Shown here piece after piece: positions 27,035-35,906 of a stretch of DNA of 50,980 nt (position 1 is its first letter; every line of letters starts with the position of its first letter). The stretch lies in assembly GCA_004431415.1 (NCBI GenBank), contig QPMI01000313.1:1-50980 (forward strand), given 5' to 3'. Position numbers and translations under genes: made by a program. Source of the DNA: Cyanophora paradoxa. Lineage: Eukaryota; Glaucocystophyceae; Cyanophorales; Cyanophoraceae. The notes below the pieces were generated by a model. That model had not been told where the DNA came from, did no database searches, and saw nothing but the letters and a program-made list of their open reading frames with translations.

Positions 27035-27474
27035 TGGGAAATGTCAATCATATTCTTTTCACAATAATCTCTTCCAAGAATCACATCGTGGGAAAGCTTA
27101 TCCATCACCACCACTCGTTCAACTGTCTGCAAACTTCCTAGTTCTATTCTCAAATTTGTTGATCCAACAGCAGGGACCATTTCTTTTGTAAAACCTCGAA
27201 GCTTGGGTGCAGCTTTTACAACTTCAGGCTGCACTGGCAACTTGTTTAGCAATTTTTGTGAGGCCAAAGAAACGTCTGCTCCTGTGTCCAATAAGGCGCA
27301 GGTGGGAACTTCCTGTACCTTTACAGGTACTGTCCCTGCCCGGCCCTGCTCATGGACAGTTGGCTTTAGTGCTAGAATTTCCTTGGGGGTAAAGACTATT
27401 TTGGACGTGGTGTACACAATGCGATCCTTTATATTTTCATCATGCTGCACATCATAATCCTGAACTGCTTTATC
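27035..27474 (-). pseudogene. Inverted protease segment of family A copy 1
   Basis: These 440 bp are the reverse complement of the region equivalent to 34287-34727. On the minus strand they encode the aspartic protease with its active site LLDTGADVSLAS and the downstream VILGRDYCEKN. The flanking gag and pol run on the plus strand, so this is a local inversion with loss of adjacent gag sequence. The junctions are GGAGTGGGAAATG (left) and TTTATCTCCATTCC (right). Protease cannot be made in frame with gag or pol. Confidence 0.92.
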
Positions 27475-27479
27475 TCCAT

Positions 27480-30400
27480 TCCAAAGGGATTGTACACTCC
27501 TTTGTGAACCCCTCATTGCAAGTCCCATTGTCACTTGGAACAACCAAATCTGAGTCAAGTGTTGCTCTTGCTGAAGATGTGAAAATTCCTGAAAACACAG
27601 GTGTTAAAGTAGTACTTCGAGTAGATAGTAATGGAGAAGGAGTAATAATTTTTCCTGAATGCGAAATTGTCCCTGGAGTTTATGGACTCTCCACTGTTCA
27701 GCAAGTTTCGAATGGCCTCACTTCATCTGTTTTGTACAACTTGAACGATTTTCCTGTAATTTTGAACAAAGGGCTAACGTGTGGAGAATGGTGGCCTAAA
27801 ACGGACTGTGAAATCATGTCTTTGGATATTGGTCAAAAAGAGATTCCTGGAAAGTCCTTTGAAGTCTCTACAATTGCACCTTCATTCGATAAAGGGTACT
27901 TCGAAAAGATCAAGTCGCAAATTGATTATGGATTTTCAGGAGCTACAGCTGATCAGAAGGAAAAGATAGAGGCTTTGTTGCGAAACAATTGTGATGTGTT
28001 TGTAGAAAAATTTGTTTTTGATCCCAAGGCTTGTTTACCAGGTGAGCATTCTATCAACACTGGATCTTCACTTCCCATTAATTCAAGGCCTATGCACTGG
28101 TCTCCTAAGGATAGAGCACTTTTCAAAACAACACTGGAAGATTTGATTTCCAGAAATATTGCTGAGCCTTCGCAGAGTCCTTGGTCAGCACCAGCTTTCT
28201 TTGTTACAAAGCAAGGCACAGATGAAATGCGGCTAGTCACTGATTATCGCAAGTTGAATGCAATTACAAAGAAGAATGTGTATCCTCTTCCCAAGATTCA
28301 GGACATGTTGGATGCCCTCCAAGGCAACCAGTTTTTCTCCACAATGGACTTTTCAAGTAGGTTCTGGCAAGTTAAGATGAAGGATCAAGACAAAGAAAAG
28401 ACAGCATTCAAAACGCCGTTTGGATTATTTCAGCTAAAAGTGATGGCGATGGGGCTCACTAATGCACCCCCAACCTTTCAGTCTATAATGGAAGGAATGT
28501 TGAAAGATTATCTGTGGATATTTGTGCTTGTTTTTATTGACGATTTGATTACTTTCTCAAAGTCTTTTGAAGAACATTGCACCCATTTGCAGAAAGTGTT
28601 CAACAGGCTGCGGAAAAACCACGCGAAGTTAAAACCTAGTAAGTGTCACCTATTCAAAAAGGAGTTGAAATTTCTTGGGCATATTGTTGATGGAACTGGA
28701 AGGAGTCCCGATCCAGCAAAGTTAAAGGCCATTGCCGAGTTTCCACAGCCAACAGATGTATCCAGTTTGCGATCCTTCTTGGGAACTTGCAACTATTATA
28801 GGGACAATGTCCAAAATTTCTCGCAAATCACATCTGATTTATATGAATTGACACAGAAGAATATTGAATGGAAGTGGACAGACCACCATCAGCAACTCTT
28901 TGAGCAGGTGAAGCAAGAGTTATTGAAAAAGACTGTTCTCCACTTCCCTGATTTCAACAAGCGTTTCATTCTTGAAACTGATGCCAGTGATAAAGGCATT
29001 GGAGGTATACTATCGCAGGAGAAGGATGGAAAAATCATGCCAGTTTACTTCTATAGCAGAAAATGGAGAAAAGAAGAAAGAAATATGCCAGCTTCGGAGG
29101 CTGAATGTGCAGCTGTTGTTGATTGTCTCAATACTTGGAGTCACTACATCAAAGGTGCCCCCAAATCGATTCTCTACACTGACTGCAAGGCATTGGAATG
29201 GCTGTTTTCTTTGAAACCCGAAAAGGGAAAGCTCGCTCGATGGGCAGCTCTGATTCAGCAATATGACATTGACATTCAGTATCGGAGAGGACTATTGAAC
29301 AAGGCTGATGGCCCATCACGTTACCCAGTGGCTCCTGATATCAGCAAAAGCGTGGAAGATGTTTTAGATATTTTGCATCTTGAGATGATATTTGGAGATG
29401 ATAAGTTCGAGGAATTGTTCGAGGCCCAACGCCAAGATGAGTTCTGTAGATCACTTATTGACATTTTGGAAGGCAACAACTCACACAATGAAAAGCTTTT
29501 ACGCACATCCCAGTTTTTCGGCTTGGACAAGAATGGGATTCTGGTTTTCAAGCCTTCCAATCTGCAGCACAGAGTGGTTATTCCTAAGTCTTTACAGCAT
29601 GAGTTGATTTCGAAATCTCATGATCACCCCATGTCTGGACACTTTGGACATGAGAAAATTTTATTTGATTTGAAACGGAAGTATTTCTGGAAATCCATGA
29701 ATGAAGATGTGAAAAAGTTCGTTTCTAACTGCATCAAGTGTCAATATCGGAAACCTCTGACAGGTCGTTCACAAGCGCCTCAGCAAATGGTAGAAGCTTC
29801 AAGGCCTTTTGAGGTTGTTGAACTGGATTTTATCGGCCCTCTACCTACTACAAACCGAGGCAATCGCTTTATTTGTACAGCTATATGTGTCTATACTGCA
29901 TCAATGTCGGCCAAGGCTGCTTGCAACATGCTTTATGAGGACATCATATGCCGGCATGGAGTTCCAAAAATGATTTACACTGATCAAGGTGGAGCATTTG
30001 CTAGTGGAGTAACAAAACGACTTTGTAGCAAGTTCGGAATTAAATCCGTGCTCAACTCTGGATACCGACCTCAGGCGACTGGCAAGGTCGAACGGCTCAA
30101 CCAAACTCTCAAGGATATTATTTACAATTACATAAATGACGAGCACTCGGATTGGGATAAGTATATTTCGTCAGCATTGTTTGCGATTCGAAGCCACGTA
30201 AACAAGACAATGGGTGTATCGCCGTTCTTTCTCGTCTACGGGCGCGATGCGGTCTTTCCTTACGATTTATCTCTTTCTCACGAGTCGGAACAGCCGAACT
30301 ACTTGGAACATATGCTTACTCGATTGAATGATGCCAAGCAGCGAGTTGACAGTATTTTCGCAAAGCGCAAGGAGGAAGTGATGGCAGAGAATGCTAAAGA

Positions 30401-30602
30401 TGATTGGACACGTTTTGAGATTGACGACATGGTCCTAGTTCGTGACCTTGGGGCGAAAGGTTTACAACCCCGGTTTACTGGACCTTACGCTGTTTTGAAG
30501 CAGACGTCCGCGGTCAACTATCTCTTATGGGACCCAGAGCGGCCCAAGTTTCCTTTCGTTACCCACGTTGACCGGATGCGTCCTTCCGTAGCACAGAGCT
30601 AG
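27480..30602 (+). CDS. Pol of family A copy 1: RT, RNase H, integrase
   Basis: A polyprotein frame of about 1,030 codons without its own ATG at the expected place; it is normally the continuation of gag-protease. RT: LVTDYRKLNAITKKNVYPLP, MDFSSRFWQVK, and catalytic FIDD near 28533-28544. RNase H: LETDASDKGIGG (near 28971), then SEAECAAV and YTDCKALE. Integrase: HHCC finger HPMSGHFGHEK...CIKCQ (about 29620-29740), Asp in ELDFIGPL, Asp in IYTDQGGAF, Glu in KVERLNQTLK. Two lesions relative to copy 5: Gly to Arg in the RT motif SSGFWQ, and loss of GYGEARAT (24 nt) in the integrase core at about 29898. It ends VAQS, just before the polypurine tract. Confidence 0.9.
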   Translation, partial: SKGIVHSFVNPSLQVPLSLGTTKSESSVALAEDVKIPENTGVKVVLRVDSNGEGVIIFPECEIVPGVYGLSTVQQVSNGLTSSVLYNLNDFPVILNKGLTCGEWWPKTDCEIMSLDIGQKEIPGKSFEVSTIAPSFDKGYFEKIKSQIDYGFSGATADQKEKIEALLRNNCDVFVEKFVFDPKACLPGEHSINTGSSLPINSRPMHWSPKDRALFKTTLEDLISRNIAEPSQSPWSAPAFFVTKQGTDEMRLVTDYRKLNAITKKNVYPLPKIQDMLDALQGNQFFSTMDFSSRFWQVKMKDQDKEKTAFKTPFGLFQLKVMAMGLTNAPPTFQSIMEGMLKDYLWIFVLVFIDDLITFSKSFEEHCTHLQKVFNRLRKNHAKLKPSKCHLFKKELKFLGHIVDGTGRSPDPAKLKAIAEFPQPTDVSSLRSFLGTCNYYRDNVQNFSQITSDLYELTQKNIEWKWTDHHQQLFEQVKQELLKKTVLHFPDFNKRFILETDASDKGIGGILSQEKDGKIMPVYFYSRKWRKEERNMPASEAECAAVVDCLNTWSHYIKGAPKSILYTDCKALEWLFSLKPEKGKLARWAALIQQYDIDIQYRRGLLNKADGPSRYPVAPDISKSVEDVLDILHLEMIFGDDKFEELFEAQRQDEFCRSLIDILEGNNSHNEKLLRTSQFFGLDKNGILVFKPSNLQHRVVIPKSLQHELISKSHDHPMSGHFGHEKILFDLKRKYFWKSMNEDVKKFVSNCIKCQYRKPLTGRSQAPQQMVEASRPFEVVELDFIGPLPTTNRGNRFICTAICVYTASMSAKAACNMLYEDIICRHGVPKMIYTDQGGAFASGVTKRLCSKFGIKSVLNSGYRPQATGKVERLNQTLKDIIYNYINDEHSDWDKYISSALFAIRSHVNKTMGVSPFFLVYGRDAVFPYDLSLSHESEQPNYLEHMLTRLNDAKQRVDSIFAKRKEEVMAENAKDDWTRFEIDDMVLVRDLGAKGLQPRFTGPYAVLKQTSAVNYLLWDPERPKFPFVTHVDRMRPSVAQS

Positions 30603-30613
30603 CGGAGAGGGGA
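30603..30613 (+). promoter_or_regulatory. Polypurine tract of family A copy 1
   Basis: CGGAGAGGGGA abuts the 3' LTR (TGACAGG). The same text precedes the LTR at 38503. It is the plus-strand primer site in reverse transcription. Confidence 0.75.
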
Positions 30614-30728
30614 TGACAGGCTCCCGCCTGCAGGCTCTCTCTCTCGTTTCCCCCCCCCAGTCGGGGTAAGGAGCTAATCTTGTATGCACGGGTGAACAAT
30701 AAGAAGACAAAATCTAGCGCTGCCAACA
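30614..30728 (+). repeat. 3' LTR of family A copy 1 (115 bp)
   Basis: Matches 26431-26546 except for a C9 instead of C10 tract. Ends GCTGCCAACA, then ACCC. Confidence 0.92.
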
Positions 30729-30732
30729 ACCC

Positions 30733-30876
30733 ACCGAGCGGATTCCTAATGGACGCGCGGCTAACCGGCTAGAGAAGGGCTAAAGGCACCGCCGAGGCCA
30801 TTTGCGGCAGCCGGAGAGGCGCCCAGCGGGCAGGAGCCCGCTACCTACTTTCTCTCCAGGTTGGGGTACGCGAATC
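30733..30876 (+). other. GC-rich segment, possible diverged LTR text
   Basis: The stretch GGAGCCCGCTACCTACTTTC to GGTTGGGGTACGCGAATC has the same order of motifs as the family A LTR (GCCTGCAGGCTCTCTC...CGGGGTAAGGAGCTAATC). It may be LTR debris of a related family. Weak evidence. Confidence 0.3.
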
Positions 30877-31494
30877 ATTGCTCCGAAAGCGTGGCCCAAC
30901 GAATCGGACAGTAACTGTGTAAACAAAATCAATGAAATTTTGGTTGCGCGTGGCTTTCCGCACTTTGGGTTGAATATAAGAATGGGAGAAATCCGATCTG
31001 TTGATGATTTTCTCAGAGTTCGTGAAAAGGTGAAAAAGAAGAAAAATGTGCCTCTGGTTCTTGAACAGCCAAAAGGCGATCAACCTGTTATGTCAGCTGC
31101 CGCAAACTCTTCATCCAATTCTTCTTCTAATGCTGCTAATCTTCTAGGCAATGTTGGAAATGTAGGAATTAAAATTGGAAATGTTCCTTCTGGATTTGTT
31201 GGCTCTAGGCCTGGGTGCCAGCATTGTGGACTGTTTTTGGATTTGTTTCCCCAACATGATCCGGACCAGTGTCAGAATAGACCTGGGGCACCGCCTCGAG
31301 CACCTTTTTATGGATCTTGCGGGTATTCTGGACCCAATCGAGGCAGTTTTCAGCAGAGAGGCTCTGATCGTCCCCAGATTGTAAATCAGCGCCCTCCCCG
31401 CCAAGTAAATAATGTTCAGGAAGATGTTGAGGAAAATGTGTCTAATGAAACCAACTCTGGGTACTTGGCTAGGGATAAAAGAGTGTATATGTGC
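30877..31494 (+). pseudogene. Gag of Ty3 family B, second part with zinc-knuckle-like region
   Basis: Resumes at IAPKAWPNESDS and continues through VNKINEILVARGFPHFG and a Ser/Asn-rich linker. It then reads CQHCGLFLDLFPQHDPDQC, a Cys-Cys-His-Cys nucleocapsid-like finger, followed by a Pro/Arg/Gly-rich tail. APKAWP is shared with family A gag at 32445, which shows the two families are related. At 31495 the text switches abruptly to family A protease (ATGATGAAAATATAAAGG), so the gag is fused to the other family's protease frame nearby. Confidence 0.75.
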
Positions 31495-32402
31495 GCATGA
31501 TGAAAATATAAAGGATCGCATTGTGTACACCACGTCCAAAATAGTCTTTACCCCCAAGGAAATTCTAGCACTCAAGCCAACTGTCCATGAGCAGGGCCGG
31601 GCAGGGACAGTACCTGTAAAGGTACAGGAAGTTCCCACCTGGGCCTTATTGGACACAGGAGCAGACGTTTCTTTGGCCTCACAAAAATTGCTAAACAAGT
31701 TGCCAGTGCAGCCTGAAGTTGTAAAAGCTGCACCCAAGCTTCGAGGTTTTACAAAAGAAATGGTCCCTGCTGTTGGATCAACAAATTTGAGAATAGAACT
31801 AGGAAGTTTGCAGACAGTTGAACGAGTGGCGGTGATGGATAAGCTTTCCCACGATGTGATTCTTGGAAGAGATTATTGTGAAAAGAATATGATTGACATT
31901 TCCCATTCCAAAGGGATTGTACACTCCTTTGTGAACCCCTCATTGCAAGTCCCATTGTCACTTGGAACAACCAAATCTGAGTCAAGTGTTGCTCTTGCTG
32001 AAGATGTGAAAATTCCTGAAAACACAGGTGTTAAAGTAGTACTTCGAGTAGATAGTAATGGAGAAGGAGTAATAATTTTTCCTGAATGCGAAATTGTCCC
32101 TGGAGTTTATGGACTCTCCACTGTTCAGCAAGTTTCGAATGGCCTCACTTCATCTGTTTTGTACAACTTGAACGATTTTCCTGTAATTTTGAACAAAGGG
32201 CTAACGTGTGGAGAATGGTGGCCTAAAACGGACTGTGAAATCATGTCTTTGGATATTGGTCAAAAAGAGATTCCTGGAAAGTCCTTTGAAGTCTCTACAA
32301 TTGCACCTTCATTCGATAAAGGGTACTTCGAAAAGATCAAGTCGCAAATTGATTATGGATTTTCAGGAGCTACAGCTGATCAGAAGGAAAAGATAGAGGC
32401 TT
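31495..32402 (+). pseudogene. Family A protease and pol N-terminus, tandem unit 1 (partial)
   Basis: Encodes the protease with LLDTGADVSLAS and the spacer up to ADQKEKIEA. It ends at the breakpoint GAGGCTTCTCAAAAAG, where pol should continue with CTTTGTTGCGAAAC. No RT follows. It is nearly identical to 32905-33812 and 34315-35222. Confidence 0.85.
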
Positions 32403-33812
32403 CTCAAAAAGTTCCTAGATAATGCAGTTTATCTCGCACCGAAGGCGTGGCCTGCTTATCCGGTTGAGCACTATGTGCGAGAAATCCGGGAGCTCATGTG
32501 CCAGCAGGACTTTCATTATTTCGAGACGGTGTTCAACCACAGTGCCATTCAAACCCTAGCCGATTTCGAAAAGCATCGGCGTGGGATTGAAGAGATGTTT
32601 GAGCGGGAACAGATGAAGAAAAAGCCGGTTAAGTGCCGCTTTTGTGAAATGATCAACCCCAATCATTCGGAGATTGAATGCTACGATAACAAAGATGGCC
32701 CGAATTACTGGCCCGACCGTCGGAATGGAGGATACAGTCGCGGAGGTTTTGGGCGCGGCGGTTTTGGGCGTGGAGGTTTTGGTCGTGGTGGCTCTGGAAG
32801 GGGTGGGCCGCCTACACAAAATTTTGGAAATAATCGGTCTGGACCACCTTTTCGAAATGTTCGAAATGTTGAGGAAGATAAAGCAGTTCAGGATTATGAT
32901 GTGCAGCATGATGAAAATATAAAGGATCGCATTGTGTACACCACGTCCAAAATAGTCTTTACCCCCAAGGAAATTCTAGCACTAAAGCCAACTGTCCATG
33001 AGCAGGGCCGGGCAGGGACAGTACCTGTAAAGGTACAGGAAGTTCCCACCTGGGCCTTATTGGACACAGGAGCAGACGTTTCTTTGGCCTCACAAAATTG
33101 CTAAACAAGTTGCCAGTGCAGCCTGAAGTTGTAAAAGCTGCACCCAAGCTTCGAGGTTTTACAAAAGAAATGGTCCCTGCTGTTGGATCAACAAATTTGA
33201 GAATAGAACTAGGAAGTTTGCAGACAGTTGAACGAGTGGCGGTGATGGATAAGCTTTCCCACGATGTGATTCTTGGAAGAGATTATTGTGAAAAGAATAT
33301 GATTGACATTTCCCATTCCAAAGGGATTGTACACTCCTTTGTGAACCCCTCATTGCAAGTCCCATTGTCACTTGGAACAACCAAATCTGAGTCAAGTGTT
33401 GCTCTTGCTGAAGATGTGAAAATTCCTGAAAACACAGGTGTTAAAGTAGTACTTCGAGTAGATAGTAATGGAGAAGGAGTAATAATTTTTCCTGAATGCG
33501 AAATTGTCCCTGGAGTTTATGGACTCTCCACTGTTCAGCAAGTTTCGAATGGCCTCACTTCATCTGTTTTGTACAACTTGAACGATTTTCCTGTAATTTT
33601 GAACAAAGGGCTAACGTGTGGAGAATGGTGGCCTAAAACGGACTGTGAAATCATGTCTTTGGATATTGGTCAAAAAGAGATTCCTGGAAAGTCCTTTGAA
33701 GTCTCTACAATTGCACCTTCATTCGATAAAGGGTACTTCGAAAAGATCAAGTCGCAAATTGATTATGGATTTTCAGGAGCTACAGCTGATCAGAAGGAAA
33801 AGATAGAGGCTT
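32403..33812 (+). pseudogene. Family A gag end-protease-pol N-terminus, tandem unit 2 (1,410 bp)
   Basis: Begins TTCTCAAAAAGTTCCTAG inside gag and contains APKAWPAYPVEHYVREIREL, a nucleocapsid finger CRFCEMINPNHSEIEC and a GGFGRGGFGRGGFGRGG box. Protease follows. The frame breaks at 33091-33100, where CACAAAATTG has one A fewer than the other copies. It ends at the same breakpoint as unit 1. Confidence 0.87.
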
Positions 33813-35906
33813 CTCAAAAAGTTCCTAGATAATGCAGTTTATCTCGCACCGAAGGCGTGGCCTGCTTATCCGGTTGAGCACTATGTGCGAGAAATCCGGG
33901 AGCTCATGTGCCAGCAGGACTTTCATTATTTCGAGACGGTGTTCAACCACAGTGCCATTCAAACCCTAGCCGATTTCGAAAAGCATCGGCGTGGGATTGA
34001 AGAGATGTTTGAGCGGGAACAGATGAAGAAAAAGCCGGTTAAGTGCCGCTTTTGTGAAATGATCAACCCCAATCATTCGGAGATTGAATGCTACGATAAC
34101 AAAGATGGCCCGAATTACTGGCCCGACCGTCGGAATGGAGGATACAGTCGCGGAGGTTTTGGGCGCGGCGGTTTTGGGCGTGGAGGTTTTGGTCGTGGTG
34201 GCTCTGGAAGGGGTGGGCCGCCTACACAAAATTTTGGAAATAATCGGTCTGGACCACCTTTTCGAAATGTTCGAAATGTTGAGGAAGATAAAGCAGTTCA
34301 GGATTATGATGTGCAGCATGATGAAAATATAAAGGATCGCATTGTGTACACCACGTCCAAAATAGTCTTTACCCCCAAGGAAATTCTAGCACTAAAGCCA
34401 ACTGTCCATGAGCAGGGCCGGGCAGGGACAGTACCTGTAAAGGTACAGGAAGTTCCCACCTGGGCCTTATTGGACACAGGAGCAGACGTTTCTTTGGCCT
34501 CACAAAAATTGCTAAACAAGTTGCCAGTGCAGCCTGAAGTTGTAAAAGCTGCACCCAAGCTTCGAGGTTTTACAAAAGAAATGGTCCCTGCTGTTGGATC
34601 AACAAATTTGAGAATAGAACTAGGAAGTTTGCAGACAGTTGAACGAGTGGCGGTGATGGATAAGCTTTCCCACGATGTGATTCTTGGAAGAGATTATTGT
34701 GAAAAGAATATGATTGACATTTCCCATTCCAAAGGGATTGTACACTCCTTTGTGAACCCCTCATTGCAAGTCCCATTGTCACTTGGAACAACCAAATCTG
34801 AGTCAAGTGTTGCTCTTGCTGAAGATGTGAAAATTCCTGAAAACACAGGTGTTAAAGTAGTACTTCGAGTAGATAGTAATGGAGAAGGAGTAATAATTTT
34901 TCCTGAATGCGAAATTGTCCCTGGAGTTTATGGACTCTCCACTGTTCAGCAAGTTTCGAATGGCCTCACTTCATCTGTTTTGTACAACTTGAACGATTTT
35001 CCTGTAATTTTGAACAAAGGGCTAACGTGTGGAGAATGGTGGCCTAAAACGGACTGTGAAATCATGTCTTTGGATATTGGTCAAAAAGAGATTCCTGGAA
35101 AGTCCTTTGAAGTCTCTACAATTGCACCTTCATTCGATAAAGGGTACTTCGAAAAGATCAAGTCGCAAATTGATTATGGATTTTCAGGAGCTACAGCTGA
35201 TCAGAAGGAAAAGATAGAGGCTTTGTTGCGAAACAATTGTGATGTGTTTGTAGAAAAATTTGTTTTTGATCCCAAGGCTTGTTTACCAGGTGAGCATTCT
35301 ATCAACACTGGATCTTCACTTCCCATTTATTCAAGGCCTTTGCACTGGTCTCCTAAGGATAGAGCACTTTTCAAAACAACACTGGAAGATTTGATTTCCA
35401 GGTCACTTTTACACATATCCAAGTTTTTCGGCTTGGACATGAATGGGATTCTAGTTTTCAAGCCTTCCAATCTGCAGCAGAGAGTGGTTATTCCTAAATC
35501 TTTACAGCATGAGTTGATTTCGAAATCTCATGATCACCCTATGTCTGGACACTTTGGACATGAGAAAATGTTATTCGATTTGAAACGGAAGTATTTCTGG
35601 AAATCCATGAATGAGGATGTGAAGAAGTTCGTTTCTAACTGCGTCAAGTGCCAATATCAGAAGCCCCTGACAGGTCGTTCACAAGCGCCTCAGCAAATGG
35701 TAGAAGCTTCTTCAAGGCCTTTTGTGGTTGTCGAACTGGATTTTATCGGCCCTCTGCCGACCACAAACCGAGGAAATCGCTTTATATGTACAGCTTTATG
35801 TGTCTACACTGGATATGGCGAAGCTCGAGCAACTGCGTCCATGTCGGCTAAGGCTGCTTGCAACATGCTTTATGAGGAGATCATATGTCGGCATGGATTG
35901 GTATAA
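33813..35906 (+). pseudogene. Family A hybrid copy: gag end-protease-pol with RT deleted
   Basis: Starts like unit 2 and has an unbroken protease. It runs past ADQKEKIEALLRNN into the pre-RT region LHWSPKDRALFKTTLEDLIS. It then jumps at about 35401 to the integrase N-terminus (SLLHISKFFGLDMNG), losing RT and RNase H. The integrase part (HHCC finger, ELDFIGPL, GYGEARATASM) carries scattered substitutions relative to copy 5, so it comes from another donor copy. It ends at ICRHG, where the next copy begins at AAGTATATTCTCC. Confidence 0.86.

Larger units (their letters stand above)
26431..30728 (+). mobile_element. Ty3/Gypsy family A, copy 1 (LTR to LTR, 4.3 kb)
   Basis: Two near-identical 115-116 bp LTRs, a primer-binding site, a gag start, an inverted protease segment, pol, a polypurine tract and the 3' LTR. 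It is defective: the gag C-terminal/zinc-knuckle part is missing, the protease segment is flipped, the RT carries a motif substitution, and the integrase lacks eight residues compared with copy 5. Confidence 0.88.
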
